Below, piece after piece: positions 1 to 7,656 of a stretch of 64,000 bases of DNA. The notes beneath the pieces are model-generated. The model saw only the letters and a program-made list of their open reading frames with translations. It did no database searches and was not told the DNA's origin. The translations under genes and the position numbers were made by a program. Each line of letters opens with the position of its first letter. Position 1 is the first letter of the stretch. Source of the DNA: Candidatus Enterococcus murrayae (GTDB lineage Bacteria; Bacillota; Bacilli; Lactobacillales; Enterococcaceae); NCBI RefSeq assembly GCF_017315985.1, contig NZ_JAFLVR010000004.1:1-64000 (forward strand), written 5' to 3'.

Positions 1-239
1 ATTTTTATTCTCGAGCTCTCCCAGCTCATAGCCATCCCTGTTTAAAACATGCCGTGTCTTGGATGGAAAAGCTTAGCCATCTTTTCTTTATAGAGTTACT
101 CTTCTAGGACTACTCTTGTTGCATTATCCTCATTCTCAGTTTTGTATATAAAGGTCAGGTTGCACAACTATCATATGAATTTTCTTACGTTCTGTTTCTC
201 CTTATAAACTCCTATCTGTTGCTGATTTTCATTTGTTAA

Positions 240-986
240 TTACCAATAGATTCCGTGGAATGTTCCTAAAACTCGAAAAATCAAACTTAATAAAAGATAG
301 CTTACTATTAGTATAGTAAGAAAATAGCTAATCCATTGCTTTATTTGCATTTTTCTCTCAACGGACCCTAAAATTACTTTTTCTGTGGATATCGTATATT
401 TAGAAGAATTCTTTTTGGGAACTCCTGGATAACTCCCTAATACTGATGGAGTAAAAGGTATTAACTCTATGCCATAATCAATCAGGCACTCAATTAATTG
501 TTGAATATCTTCATCTTTCTGATTCATAATATTGAACACGATGTACATTTCTTCGTACTCATCCATATATTTCTGAATAAGCTGTTCTTTTTTTTGATAG
601 AACATTCCCCAGGTTTTTGGATCAGTTGCCAATTGAACGATGTAAGTTGTCGTTGATTTAATAGTTTGAACCTGTAAGGCTACTCCATGAATTTTAGTCA
701 AATCCACTACTTTGATTTTTTTAGTTAGCCTGCCTATATCAACTTCCATAGCATTAGATTGACGAGTTATTTTTATGTGAAAATCTTTTTTGACCACTAC
801 CAGCTGTGCTAATATACCCCAGACCATAAAAAAAGTTATGAGTAGCATTATAAGAAACATGAACCATTCTTGCCCTACGTACATGCCGGCGGTCAAAAAC
901 CCTAGAAAGAGTAAAAATACTATGAGCAACAGCATAATGAACGGACGAAATCGGTATTTTATTATTAGATTCTGCTTATTCTTCAT
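240..986 (-). CDS. Membrane protein of unknown function, T7SS cargo island
   Basis: I do not recognise this 248-residue protein. Two adjacent hydrophobic segments lie near the N terminus (about residues 15-65), followed by a hydrophilic middle of about 130 residues and one more hydrophobic segment near the C terminus (about 218-240), which suggests a membrane protein with a cytoplasmic or extracellular middle domain. The ATG at 986 has an AAAGGAC ribosome site and overlaps the end of the upstream gene by 11 bases, so the two are probably co-translated. Its place beside toxin and immunity remnants suggests the pair may be another effector/immunity or accessory module, but nothing in the sequence proves that. 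Confidence 0.6.
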   Translation of the reverse strand: MKNKQNLIIKYRFRPFIMLLLIVFLLFLGFLTAGMYVGQEWFMFLIMLLITFFMVWGILAQLVVVKKDFHIKITRQSNAMEVDIGRLTKKIKVVDLTKIHGVALQVQTIKSTTTYIVQLATDPKTWGMFYQKKEQLIQKYMDEYEEMYIVFNIMNQKDEDIQQLIECLIDYGIELIPFTPSVLGSYPGVPKKNSSKYTISTEKVILGSVERKMQIKQWISYFLTILIVSYLLLSLIFRVLGTFHGIYW

Positions 987-1443
987 AGCTTTGTCCTTTC
1001 TTCATAAGTACAAATACATTGAATTCTTCATTTTCACGATCATTTGGAAATGTTGCTAATATCATACGTTCAGGATTTTCCTTGTTATAGACAAGTAGGT
1101 GGTCTGGTTCTCCTTCTGCAGCATCTGGTCCTTCAAAATAATAGAGAATTTCATTTTTTTCATTTTTCCGACTAAAATTGCTAGAACTATGTTTTCCCCC
1201 ATACTCTATTGATATGTCATCTAATGTATCTATTTTGATCCTATTTCGTGCAATAACTACATCCTTAGGCTCATTATCAATCGAATACCCTAGCTCCGTA
1301 TCGATGACTTCCCACGTTCCCAACATTTTGACTTGTAAATAATTCGAATGTAAATATATTGCCCCAAAAATACTTATGCTTAGTGCAGCAATCCATGCTA
1401 AGACTTTGAGTTTTGTTGAAAGTAAATCATATTTATATTTCAT
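976..1443 (-). CDS. Membrane-anchored protein of unknown function
   Basis: This 155-residue protein has one N-terminal hydrophobic segment (about residues 13-32), which could be a membrane anchor or an uncleaved signal. A hydrophilic domain follows and contains LGTWEVID, a motif resembling the start of small beta-barrel lipocalin-like or DUF-type secreted domains. No cysteine follows the hydrophobic segment, so it is not a lipoprotein. The start has an AAGGGGAA ribosome site 5-6 bases upstream of ATG. It overlaps the next gene by 11 bases, so the two form a small operon at the distal end of the LXG island. The function is unknown. Confidence 0.6.
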   Translation of the reverse strand: MKYKYDLLSTKLKVLAWIAALSISIFGAIYLHSNYLQVKMLGTWEVIDTELGYSIDNEPKDVVIARNRIKIDTLDDISIEYGGKHSSSNFSRKNEKNEILYYFEGPDAAEGEPDHLLVYNKENPERMILATFPNDRENEEFNVFVLMKKGQSYEE

Positions 1444-1552
1444 TTTTTCCCCTTTATAGAACTAATTTATTAACTGGCTAATTCATATCTTTCTTAATTA
1501 TTATTGATCATTTTTCATGGCTGAACCTTTAAGTGAGGTTTCCCCCGTCAAT

Positions 1553-1765
1553 TAGCAACCCTTACCAAACCTGATTGATTTCAGTTTTATCCCCACTATA
1601 GTACATAAACGTTTGGGCAAGCCCGTGATTATTTGCTTTTCGTACTTTCGCAGCCATTTCGGGTTGTTCAAATTCTTTCACTTTTTATGTTCTTTGTCGA
1701 TCTGTTTCTTGAACTTTTTATCTTGGAATATAGTTAATGCCCCTGGTGAGAAGATACTTTACTGT
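1553..1765 (-). pseudogene. Frameshifted fragment of an LXG toxin C-terminal module
   Basis: Read on the minus strand, this stretch is a near copy of the N-terminal part of the orphan toxin module at 4145-4345. It shares the coding for ALTIFQDKKFKKQIDKEH and for KVRKANNHGLAQT. Relative to that copy it lacks one base near 1683 (CACTTTTTATG against CACCTTTGTGTG), which shifts the frame and gives a stop, and a further stop follows at the distal end. It has no start codon and no downstream toxin domain. I read it as the decayed remnant of a third toxin cassette. An apparent plus-strand reading frame over it is antisense to this homology and is not a gene. Confidence 0.75.
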
Positions 1766-1819
1766 TTATGTTGTTTACAGCTCTGTCTTCGAAATTAATT
1801 CTCTATTTCTTTATGTAGG

Positions 1820-1845
1820 TAGGCAGCTCATTTTTCTGCTGCCTA
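1820..1845 (-). terminator. Possible hairpin after DUF4176 gene
   Basis: An 8-base stem (TAGGCAGC with GCTGCCTA) around a 10-base loop lies just past the stop of the DUF4176 gene. No clear run of T follows on the minus strand, so it is only a weak terminator candidate. Confidence 0.3.
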
Positions 1846-1855
1846 GCAGAATTTA

Positions 1856-2155
1856 CTAATACGTATCACTCACTGAAAGTTTTGGATACTTGATTTCTGG
1901 AATCTGCTTTTTAAATGACTCACGTAATTGTAGTTCTTCTTCTGTCGTGTACCCTTCAAACAACACAGCTTCAATATCTTCGCTATTAAAGAAAAAGTTG
2001 TTCTCATTTGTTTCTCCTTGCGGGTATAAACATCCCCCATATTCAAAATACCCTATTACTCCTTCATTATTATATAAGGGAAATCTCGAAGTAATCATTA
2101 ATTCTTGTTCCCCAGCTTTTAAGCTCACCACTGTACCAATCGAATACAATTCCAT
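1856..2155 (-). CDS. DUF4176 protein, T7SS/LXG-associated (copy 2)
   Basis: This 99-residue protein is about 60% identical by eye to the one at 4525-4824. Both share the family pattern IGTVV, LMITSRFPLY, a Y-G/A-GC...PQG turn and a FFN-EDI...FEGY block, which fits DUF4176. Such proteins are commonly encoded beside LXG toxins and have been considered targeting or adaptor factors; that role is established knowledge at best, not shown here. The start is fixed by AGGAGGAATTT before the ATG. It follows an immunity-like membrane protein by 44 bases, repeating the immunity-DUF4176 order seen at 4525-5429, although here the toxin is missing upstream and reduced to debris downstream. Confidence 0.8.
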   Translation of the reverse strand: MELYSIGTVVSLKAGEQELMITSRFPLYNNEGVIGYFEYGGCLYPQGETNENNFFFNSEDIEAVLFEGYTTEEELQLRESFKKQIPEIKYPKLSVSDTY

Positions 2156-2199
2156 TTTTATAAATTCCTCCTGAACAATTAACGTTTTTTAATTTTCGA

Positions 2200-2742
2200 T
2201 CAATTCATTTTCATTAAACTTTTCTTAATGAAAAGATAGTAAATAATTGGATCACATAGTAGCAGTACTCCGATTGATGTTATTAACCATATTAGAACTA
2301 ATAACAAAATAGCATCATTATAAAAATAGAAAACTCCTCCCAAAAAAAAACCAAAAGATATACAAAATAGCGGCAATTTAATTAATCCCTTACGTTCATT
2401 TGAAGTAGATTCCTTAAAGATAACAAGCAATTCTTCTGTAGAACAATCTATAGTATTTTTATCTAGTAATTTTGTTTGATAGCTTTTTGACCAGCAAAAT
2501 ACCGAAATACCTGCTATGATTGAAATTCCATAAATAAAAATTAAAATGCTAAAGACTGAAATATTCAATTTGAACAGTAACGTGGATACTAATACATTGC
2601 TCAGCGAAATCACTCCAAACATACTACCACTACCCGTTGATGTACTTGCCGTTGTTTTCACCTTTATTTGAGCAACTTTTTTTCTTTTCTTGTCATAGAA
2701 AGTTTGGTTGCCATCTTTGTCTGTATCAATTATGAAATACAT
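2200..2742 (-). CDS. Immunity-like membrane protein, LXG island (copy 3)
   Basis: This 180-residue protein opens with MYFIIDTDKDGNQTFYDKK, a short beta-like stretch, and then has about four hydrophobic segments in two pairs (roughly residues 40-95 and 120-165) separated by a charged loop. That layout matches the 187-residue candidates at 3085-3648 and 4866-5429, whose N termini read IYICKTDD-G/N-K-IYFNK. I chose the ATG at 2742 over an upstream in-frame start because GGAGGG lies just before it and because the fragment at 2837-2953 begins at the same residue. It is probably an immunity protein against a membrane-active LXG toxin whose toxin gene has been lost. Confidence 0.65.
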   Translation of the reverse strand: MYFIIDTDKDGNQTFYDKKRKKVAQIKVKTTASTSTGSGSMFGVISLSNVLVSTLLFKLNISVFSILIFIYGISIIAGISVFCWSKSYQTKLLDKNTIDCSTEELLVIFKESTSNERKGLIKLPLFCISFGFFLGGVFYFYNDAILLLVLIWLITSIGVLLLCDPIIYYLFIKKSLMKMN

Positions 2743-2836
2743 ATTCCCTCCGCAATCAATAAGAATCTTCACTGATGTTGCCAAGTTTCTTACAATTTAT
2801 CTACTAATTAGTTCTTTTTTAATTTCTTGTCTACTA

Positions 2837-2953
2837 TTACCTACCTTTTGATATACTAGCTGTTCCTTTTGCCTTAATTTTAGCCACTTTTTCTCTTTTC
2901 TTGTCATAGAAAGTCTGGTTTCTATCTTTGTCAGTATCAATTATGAAATACAT
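2837..2953 (-). pseudogene. 38-codon N-terminal fragment of an immunity gene
   Basis: From the ATG at 2953, preceded by GGGGAG, the minus strand encodes 38 residues. The first 30 are almost identical to the N terminus of the gene at 2200-2742 (MYFIIDTDKD-x-NQTFYDKKR, then KVA-x-IK) before a stop at 2837. The membrane segments are absent. This looks like a tandem duplication of the immunity 5' end left by recombination. A short expressed peptide is possible because the ribosome site is intact, but the simplest reading is a remnant. The rest of the 2743-3084 interval holds nothing else I can identify. Confidence 0.7.
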
Positions 2954-3084
2954 GAGCTCCCCTTTATCAGCATTACAACAGTTTTAAAACAATGAACTAC
3001 GGAATCATAAAGGAAATATGGTATTCTCTTTCCGAAAATTTACCCAGCATAATTCTAAGGGTGGAATGAACTCTTATACATCAA

Positions 3085-3648
3085 CTAGATTTTCATTTCT
3101 TTTAATTCGGCATATATTTTTTTTCGCGTTTTAAAATCATATACATAAAAATAATAAACCCCTATTGAAATTAGAACTGCTTCACCTATTAACAATAAGA
3201 TTTCTCTGTCAAGATGAAAGACTATTCCAGAAATTGCTGCGCCCAAGAACAATATAAGTAACAAACCCTTATTTTCATCCAACTCTACATTAGCTAGAAC
3301 AAGAAAATTATCTAAACTTTCTTTGTCTACCTTAATCTCCTTTGCAATAAGCTGCTTTTTTGACCACAGTCTTTTATGCACCATCCCTGCCAAGAAGCCG
3401 AAAAAAATGCCTATTATTCCAGCCAATATAGGTCCACTTATTTCATGTTTAGGTATTAAGATAATGTGATCAAATCTCCTAAAAAAGAAGGAACCAATCA
3501 AACTGGCCGTTACAGTAGCACCTACTCCAACATTTCTTCCAGAATAAGTAATGCTGCCGAACGTTCTCGATTCTTTATTAAAGTAAATCTTTTTTCCATC
3601 ATCTGTCTTACAAATATAGATATTGGGGTTTAAATGTTTATCATTCAT
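3085..3648 (-). CDS. Immunity-like membrane protein paired with orphan toxin module
   Basis: This 187-residue protein is clearly paralogous to the one at 4866-5429. They share the N-terminal IYICKTDD block, an IRQF/RRFDH-type segment, the motif LD-x2-L-x-LANVELD-x-NKG before the third hydrophobic segment, and the C terminus YAELKEMKI. Four hydrophobic segments are visible in two hairpins. It starts 6 bases after the stop of the orphan toxin module at 3655-4359, as expected of a toxin/immunity pair. Membrane immunity proteins fit toxins with glycine-rich membrane-inserting C termini, as described for the TelE class. The cognate relationship is inferred from position and paralogy. Confidence 0.7.
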   Translation of the reverse strand: MNDKHLNPNIYICKTDDGKKIYFNKESRTFGSITYSGRNVGVGATVTASLIGSFFFRRFDHIILIPKHEISGPILAGIIGIFFGFLAGMVHKRLWSKKQLIAKEIKVDKESLDNFLVLANVELDENKGLLLILFLGAAISGIVFHLDREILLLIGEAVLISIGVYYFYVYDFKTRKKIYAELKEMKI

Positions 3649-3654
3649 AATTAA

Positions 3655-4359
3655 TTACTTTTTCCCCTTTTCCTGAATAGCATCGTATGCAGCATCTGAA
3701 ATTTTTCCCACACCCGAAATTGAAACACCGGTCCCAATAACTACTAGCCAAGCTGGAGCACTCGCAGCAACAAAGATTGATCCTACAACAGCACCAGCAT
3801 GTATTAAGGTCTTATCCATTGCAGCTTGAGCATTTTCTCCATCACTCCTTTGTCCATCATAATCGATAACTGAGCCAATTATAGGTGCTCCCTTTGAGGC
3901 AGAACCTATCACTTTTACTCCAGAACTGCTCGCTGAATATATCGCTGATGCCGAAGTTATCGGAAATACTTGATTGCCTATTCTGACTGAAAAAGCTTTA
4001 TTTCCCATTTTATAAGAATTATTTAGGAACCATTTAGATATATCTCCACCGTATTCTTCTAATGCATTTAATTCGATATCTGTGATGACACCTTGAACCT
4101 CTTTAATCCGAGTGTTCTCTGGTTTGTTTCCACTCACACCCGCGACCCAATTAATCCCTTGACCAACCTGATTGATTTCAGTCTTATCCACGCCATAGTA
4201 CATAGATGTCTGGGCAAGCCCGTGATTATTTGCTTTTCGTACTTTCGCAGCCATTTTGGGTTGTTCAAATCCTTTCACCTTTGTGTGTTCTTTGTCGATC
4301 TGCTTTTTGAACTTTTTATCTTGGAATATAGTCAATGCTTCTGGCGAGGTATAACTCAT
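3655..4359 (-). CDS. Orphan LXG-toxin C-terminal module without LXG domain
   Basis: The 234 residues align with residue 197 to the end of the full LXG toxin at 5416-6714. Shared features are SYT-D/S-P...FQ/YQ at the start, an IDY-x2-QR-x2-GE segment, AAMDKTLIH, and a glycine/alanine-rich hydrophobic stretch ending in ADSAYDSI or SDAAYDAI. The LXG export domain is missing. Homology continues upstream of the ATG through QKAQ-x-G-x-L, so the break falls at the LXG/toxin border around 4420. No good ribosome site precedes 4359. It is therefore probably a silent cassette rather than an exported toxin, kept with its immunity gene, able to replace the C terminus of the intact toxin by recombination. 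Confidence 0.75.
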   Translation of the reverse strand: MSYTSPEALTIFQDKKFKKQIDKEHTKVKGFEQPKMAAKVRKANNHGLAQTSMYYGVDKTEINQVGQGINWVAGVSGNKPENTRIKEVQGVITDIELNALEEYGGDISKWFLNNSYKMGNKAFSVRIGNQVFPITSASAIYSASSSGVKVIGSASKGAPIIGSVIDYDGQRSDGENAQAAMDKTLIHAGAVVGSIFVAASAPAWLVVIGTGVSISGVGKISDAAYDAIQEKGKK

Positions 4360-4458
4360 CCCACTAGTACTAGATAGCCTTCCTAGCTGAGCTTTTTGAC
4401 AAAAAAATACTTTCTGAAAAGGATATGCTACTATAATACTAGATTTCTAGTTATGTAC

Positions 4459-4486
4459 GAGGATGGTTCACATAATAACCATCCTC
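4459..4486 (-). terminator. Hairpin after the intact LXG module
   Basis: A perfect 10-base stem (GAGGATGGTT with AACCATCCTC) with an 8-base loop sits between the DUF4176 gene and the orphan toxin module. It probably ends the intact LXG transcript. No T-run follows, so function is uncertain. If it works, the orphan cassette downstream would be poorly expressed. Confidence 0.5.
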
Positions 4487-4524
4487 TAAAGAAACATATT
4501 AGACTCGCTATTTATTGAAAAAGT

Positions 4525-4824
4525 CTAATATGTGTCATTTACAGACAATTTGGGATATCTGATTAATGGAACTTGCTTCATTAGATCTTTACGTAGCTTT
4601 ATTTCTTCTTCTGATTTATATCCTTCAAAATGAACTATCTTAATATCCTCTTCATTAAAAAAATAGTTATTTTCATTTATTTGTCCTTGAGGAAAAATAC
4701 AGCCTGCATAATCAAAATATCCACTATTTCCCTGATTTTCGTATAGTGGAAATCTTGATGTAATCATTAATTGTTGCTCGCCATCTATAAGTGTTACTAC
4801 TGTACCAATTGGATAAATTTCCAT
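4525..4824 (-). CDS. DUF4176 protein, T7SS/LXG-associated (copy 1)
   Basis: This 99-residue protein begins MEIYPIGTVVTL and carries the DUF4176 pattern: IGTVV, LMITSRFPLY, DYAGC-x2-PQG, YFFNEEDI and FEGY. It is the last gene of the intact toxin module (partners, DUF4176-tailed protein, LXG toxin, immunity, DUF4176). The start has AAGGAG seven to eight bases upstream. It has no hydrophobic segment or signal, so it should act in the cytoplasm, as would suit an adaptor for the toxin before export. It closely resembles the copy at 1856-2155 and the C-terminal half of the protein at 6711-7355. Confidence 0.82.
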   Translation of the reverse strand: MEIYPIGTVVTLIDGEQQLMITSRFPLYENQGNSGYFDYAGCIFPQGQINENNYFFNEEDIKIVHFEGYKSEEEIKLRKDLMKQVPLIRYPKLSVNDTY

Positions 4825-4865
4825 CTCAAAAGTCTCCTTCTATAATAGTTTTGAAAGTCAATCAT

Positions 4866-5429
4866 CTATTTGATTTTCATTTCCTTTAACTCCGCATACA
4901 ACTTTTTTCTAACTTTCAAATTGTAATCTATTAAATAAAACACTCCCATACTCATCAAGATCATTCCACCAAGTAAAAGGTATATTGAACCAGAAATATG
5001 GAATGCTATGATACAAAGTAAGGTTCCGAAGAATAGAAAAAAAACTACCCCTTTATTTTGATCTAATTCGACATTTGCTAATGCGAGATAATTATCTAAT
5101 TTTTTTTGGTCTATTCTCATTCTCTTAACTACAATTTCTCTTTTAGATACTTGGTTCCGCTTCAACACCCCTGCCAACACTCCATATGTTACCCCTAACA
5201 ATACAGTAAGTAATACACCAAATATTTCATATTCATTATTCATGACTAGAAAATCAAACTGTCGGATAAAAGCATAGCTTAGTAAATTTGTAGTAAGTAA
5301 AACTCCTTGACTAACTTTCTTTTCAGAATAATACACACTTCCAAAGCTAGACGTCGCCTTATTAAAATAAATTATCTTGTTGTCATCCGTTTTGCATATA
5401 TAAATTTGTTGATTTTTATTTTTTTCCAT
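4866..5429 (-). CDS. Candidate membrane immunity protein for the LXG toxin
   Basis: This 187-residue protein has four hydrophobic segments in two hairpins (about residues 40-90 and 125-165) and a hydrophilic N terminus, QIYICKTDDNKIIYFNK. Its ATG lies inside the last codons of the LXG toxin (14-base overlap), the arrangement typical of a toxin followed by its cognate immunity gene. The toxin's C terminus is glycine-rich and hydrophobic, so a membrane-resident antidote is plausible. Two paralogues follow further down the island. No family name is certain. Assignment as immunity rests on order, overlap and topology. Confidence 0.72.
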   Translation of the reverse strand: MEKNKNQQIYICKTDDNKIIYFNKATSSFGSVYYSEKKVSQGVLLTTNLLSYAFIRQFDFLVMNNEYEIFGVLLTVLLGVTYGVLAGVLKRNQVSKREIVVKRMRIDQKKLDNYLALANVELDQNKGVVFFLFFGTLLCIIAFHISGSIYLLLGGMILMSMGVFYLIDYNLKVRKKLYAELKEMKIK

Positions 5430-6714
5430 TATTTTTTTTATTCCTTTTGGGTTTCATTATTGAATCATACGCACTGTCTGCTATTTCTCCAGCAGCCCAA
5501 CCAACAATAGCACCACTAACGATAGCAACTCCACCTGTTAAACCTATAGCAGCAATTCCAGCACCGATAATTACTCCTGTTGCTACATGGATTAATGTTT
5601 TGTCCATCGCGGCTTGCTTACTTTCTCCTGAGTGCCTTTGTAAGCCATAATCTATTGCTGGACCTAATATCGGAACTACTTTGCTCGCTGCTCCAGTGGC
5701 TTTTGCTCCTGCATAAAATGCTGATGAAGTATTCGTTCCTGAAACTTTTGTACCAACATTGTAAATATAGGAAGAAGCTGCAGTCCCAAATTCTTCCAAC
5801 GTACCTAATACAGAGTCTAGAAGAACACTCATCTCGAAATCAATTACTCCACTTGGAAATTCTTTCATGTTATATTTTTTTGTATTTTTTTGTTTCGCTC
5901 CAACTTCACCAAGCTCAGAATTAATTTGTCTTAGTATCCGATCCAACTCTGCTTTTGTCATTGTCCCTTTCATAGCGGCCATTGAAGGATGAATATTTCT
6001 TAATGCTTGCCGATACGCTATCAGTTGTTCCTTTTCAAGCTTTCTAACGTTTTTATGTTGTTTACTCACAGTATTCTTAAAAGCTTTATTCTGATAAATC
6101 TCCAATGATTTTGGATCGGTGTAGCTTAACCCTGCAACACCTTTGAGACTATTGATTTGTGCTTTTTGTTGCGAAAGTATACTACTGATAGCTTTACTGG
6201 ATTTCTTTCCATTAAAGGCTGCCATCCATGCCTTTGTGTTAGTTAGAACCTTTTTCGTCTTCTCCATTTCTTCAGTGAATCCTGATCCAGATACTTCACT
6301 AACTGATACCAGATCGCTGATTGAACTATAGACAGTCTTAAACTTGGTTTCAATCTCGGTGAACTTAGTTAATTGATCAGAAAACTTACTTTCTGCTGTT
6401 GTTAACGCATCTGTATCAATAATAGCAGAACCACTGGTTTCTTTCACCGTGGACTTGAAATCACTAATGGCTTTTTCAAACTCCGATGATAATTGATGCA
6501 TGGCATCATAATAATTCGTTAGCAGCGGCATCTGATAATTGTTGATTTGTGCATCGATTGCTGTTTTGACAGACCCTGATAAGCCATCGCTGCTTACGAC
6601 GCCTTTCCAAGAACTTTTGGCACTATTGATTTGTCCTTGAAGTTTCGATTTAGAAGAGTCGATACTTGTTTTAGCTGCTGTTACTTCAGACATCACTATT
6701 TTCAACTGGTTCAC
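5416..6714 (-). CDS. LXG-domain T7SS toxin with glycine-zipper-like C terminus
   Basis: This 432-residue protein has an N-terminal helical LXG-type export domain (about 1-195) rich in heptad-like polar helices, a variable linker (195-350) and a C-terminal toxin region. The C terminus has IDYGLQRHSGE, AAMDKTLIH and then a glycine/alanine-rich hydrophobic stretch (about 374-412, GxxxG-like spacing) before a basic tail. This resembles TelE-type pore-forming LXG toxins, which insert in membranes through glycine zippers. No nuclease, NADase or lipid II phosphatase motif is seen. The GTG start shares GTGA with the upstream stop, so translation is coupled; a TTG at 6705 is an alternative. An immunity candidate follows with overlap. 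Confidence 0.82.
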   Translation of the reverse strand: MNQLKIVMSEVTAAKTSIDSSKSKLQGQINSAKSSWKGVVSSDGLSGSVKTAIDAQINNYQMPLLTNYYDAMHQLSSEFEKAISDFKSTVKETSGSAIIDTDALTTAESKFSDQLTKFTEIETKFKTVYSSISDLVSVSEVSGSGFTEEMEKTKKVLTNTKAWMAAFNGKKSSKAISSILSQQKAQINSLKGVAGLSYTDPKSLEIYQNKAFKNTVSKQHKNVRKLEKEQLIAYRQALRNIHPSMAAMKGTMTKAELDRILRQINSELGEVGAKQKNTKKYNMKEFPSGVIDFEMSVLLDSVLGTLEEFGTAASSYIYNVGTKVSGTNTSSAFYAGAKATGAASKVVPILGPAIDYGLQRHSGESKQAAMDKTLIHVATGVIIGAGIAAIGLTGGVAIVSGAIVGWAAGEIADSAYDSIMKPKRNKKNNGKK

Positions 6715-7355
6715 CTCACCTTATATAGATAGGACCGCTTACCTTCATCAATCCATTGCTTTCTTAATACTTCAAAAGCGAATTGTTCTTCCGTCTCATT
6801 CGTCAGTCCAGATGAAATTACTCGCTTGATCATCAGATTCGTTACATAGATTGGTTCAGTTCCTGGTGCCATCCCGAATGGCCAAAGCGAGGCGATATAG
6901 TCGATACAGGCAGTTGAATCCTCGAAGGGGAGCCTTCGACCATGGATCAATACGGAAAGACCTAATTCACTATCACCAAACATCTGTTTCAATTCATCAG
7001 AAAGCAACTCTTCATTTAATTCGATCACACTTCCAGTAGGATAGATTTCACTAAAAACCGCATCGATCAGCCCCATGTAAGTTAAGTATTGATCGAAAGT
7101 CAGTGTGAGCTCCACAGGATTTCGTTGGATTATTACTTGTTGTTTCTCATGATCAAAATGCACTTGAAGACGAGCACCTATGGTTGGCTTATACTCGAAA
7201 TCGGTTTCTTCTTGAAAGAACGCTAGATTAATTTTTCGAAACAATACAGGCTGTCCACCTAAAAATAGACCGATACTTTGCAACTCCTCCAGATTCGTCA
7301 TCTCCAGATTTTCTTCAGTACAAACCTGTTGCCACAATTCTCTTCGCTGATTCAT
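6711..7355 (-). CDS. LXG-module protein with C-terminal DUF4176-like domain
   Basis: The 214 residues fall into two parts. The N-terminal half (1-105) is a mixed alpha/beta region I do not recognise. From about residue 106 the sequence IYPTGSVIEL, LSVLIHGRRLP, DYIASLWPFG and YVTNLMIKRVISSGL lines up block for block with the two small DUF4176 proteins downstream (IYPIGTVVTL, LMITSRFPLY, DYAGCIFPQG, FFNEEDIKIVHFEGY). It therefore looks like a DUF4176 domain fused to an extra domain. It sits directly before the LXG toxin and overlaps it by four bases. I infer a cytoplasmic adaptor or chaperone for the toxin. The DUF4176 call is by eye. Confidence 0.65.
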   Translation of the reverse strand: MNQRRELWQQVCTEENLEMTNLEELQSIGLFLGGQPVLFRKINLAFFQEETDFEYKPTIGARLQVHFDHEKQQVIIQRNPVELTLTFDQYLTYMGLIDAVFSEIYPTGSVIELNEELLSDELKQMFGDSELGLSVLIHGRRLPFEDSTACIDYIASLWPFGMAPGTEPIYVTNLMIKRVISSGLTNETEEQFAFEVLRKQWIDEGKRSYLYKVR

Positions 7356-7361
7356 CCTTTA

Positions 7362-7643
7362 TCACTTCCCAACAATTTTCATGCTGGATGCCCCAGCTTT
7401 ATCATCTTTAGCTTTGTTCTCTCCAGCCTTGATCATTTTGGTCACGTCTTGTTCCGCCATGCCTTTATAACTAGCGAGTGAGCGATTAATCTCTGAGATC
7501 ATTTCTGTAAATTGGGTAAAAGGGGATAAGTTCGTCTGTCCAAAAGAGACAGATGCTACCTTACCAATATTTCCTGCGGAACTCCCTGCTTTGGAAACAT
7601 CCCCTGACCAGCCGCCTTTTACACCGACTCCTGATTTTGCCAT
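7362..7643 (-). CDS. Small LXG partner protein (DUF5344/YwqI- or TIGR04197-like)
   Basis: This 93-residue protein has a glycine/serine-rich N terminus and a central amphipathic helix, FTQFTEMISEINRSLASYKG, ending in a charged tail. It has no W-x-G motif, signal or membrane segment. Size, composition and place between a YwqH-like protein and an LXG toxin match the small helical proteins (YwqI of Bacillus subtilis, SACOL2603/DUF3130 families) that pair with LXG domains to form a secretion-competent complex. The start has AGGAGGAAG just upstream. The exact family is uncertain, but a role as toxin partner is likely from context. Confidence 0.65.
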   Translation of the reverse strand: MAKSGVGVKGGWSGDVSKAGSSAGNIGKVASVSFGQTNLSPFTQFTEMISEINRSLASYKGMAEQDVTKMIKAGENKAKDDKAGASSMKIVGK

Positions 7644-7656
7644 CCTCTTCCTCCTA

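Noticed and set aside
1-72. Open minus-strand frame at the window edge encoding HVLNRDGYELGELENKN-like sequence
   Set aside because: It looks coding-like and might be the end of another toxin module, but it has no start codon in the window and a stop at 73-75, so nothing beyond a possible fragment can be claimed.
1613-1798. Plus-strand reading frame of 61 codons
   Set aside because: It is antisense to the decayed toxin fragment, whose minus-strand homology with 4145-4345 is clear. The matching plus-strand frame at 4093-4377 is likewise a shadow.
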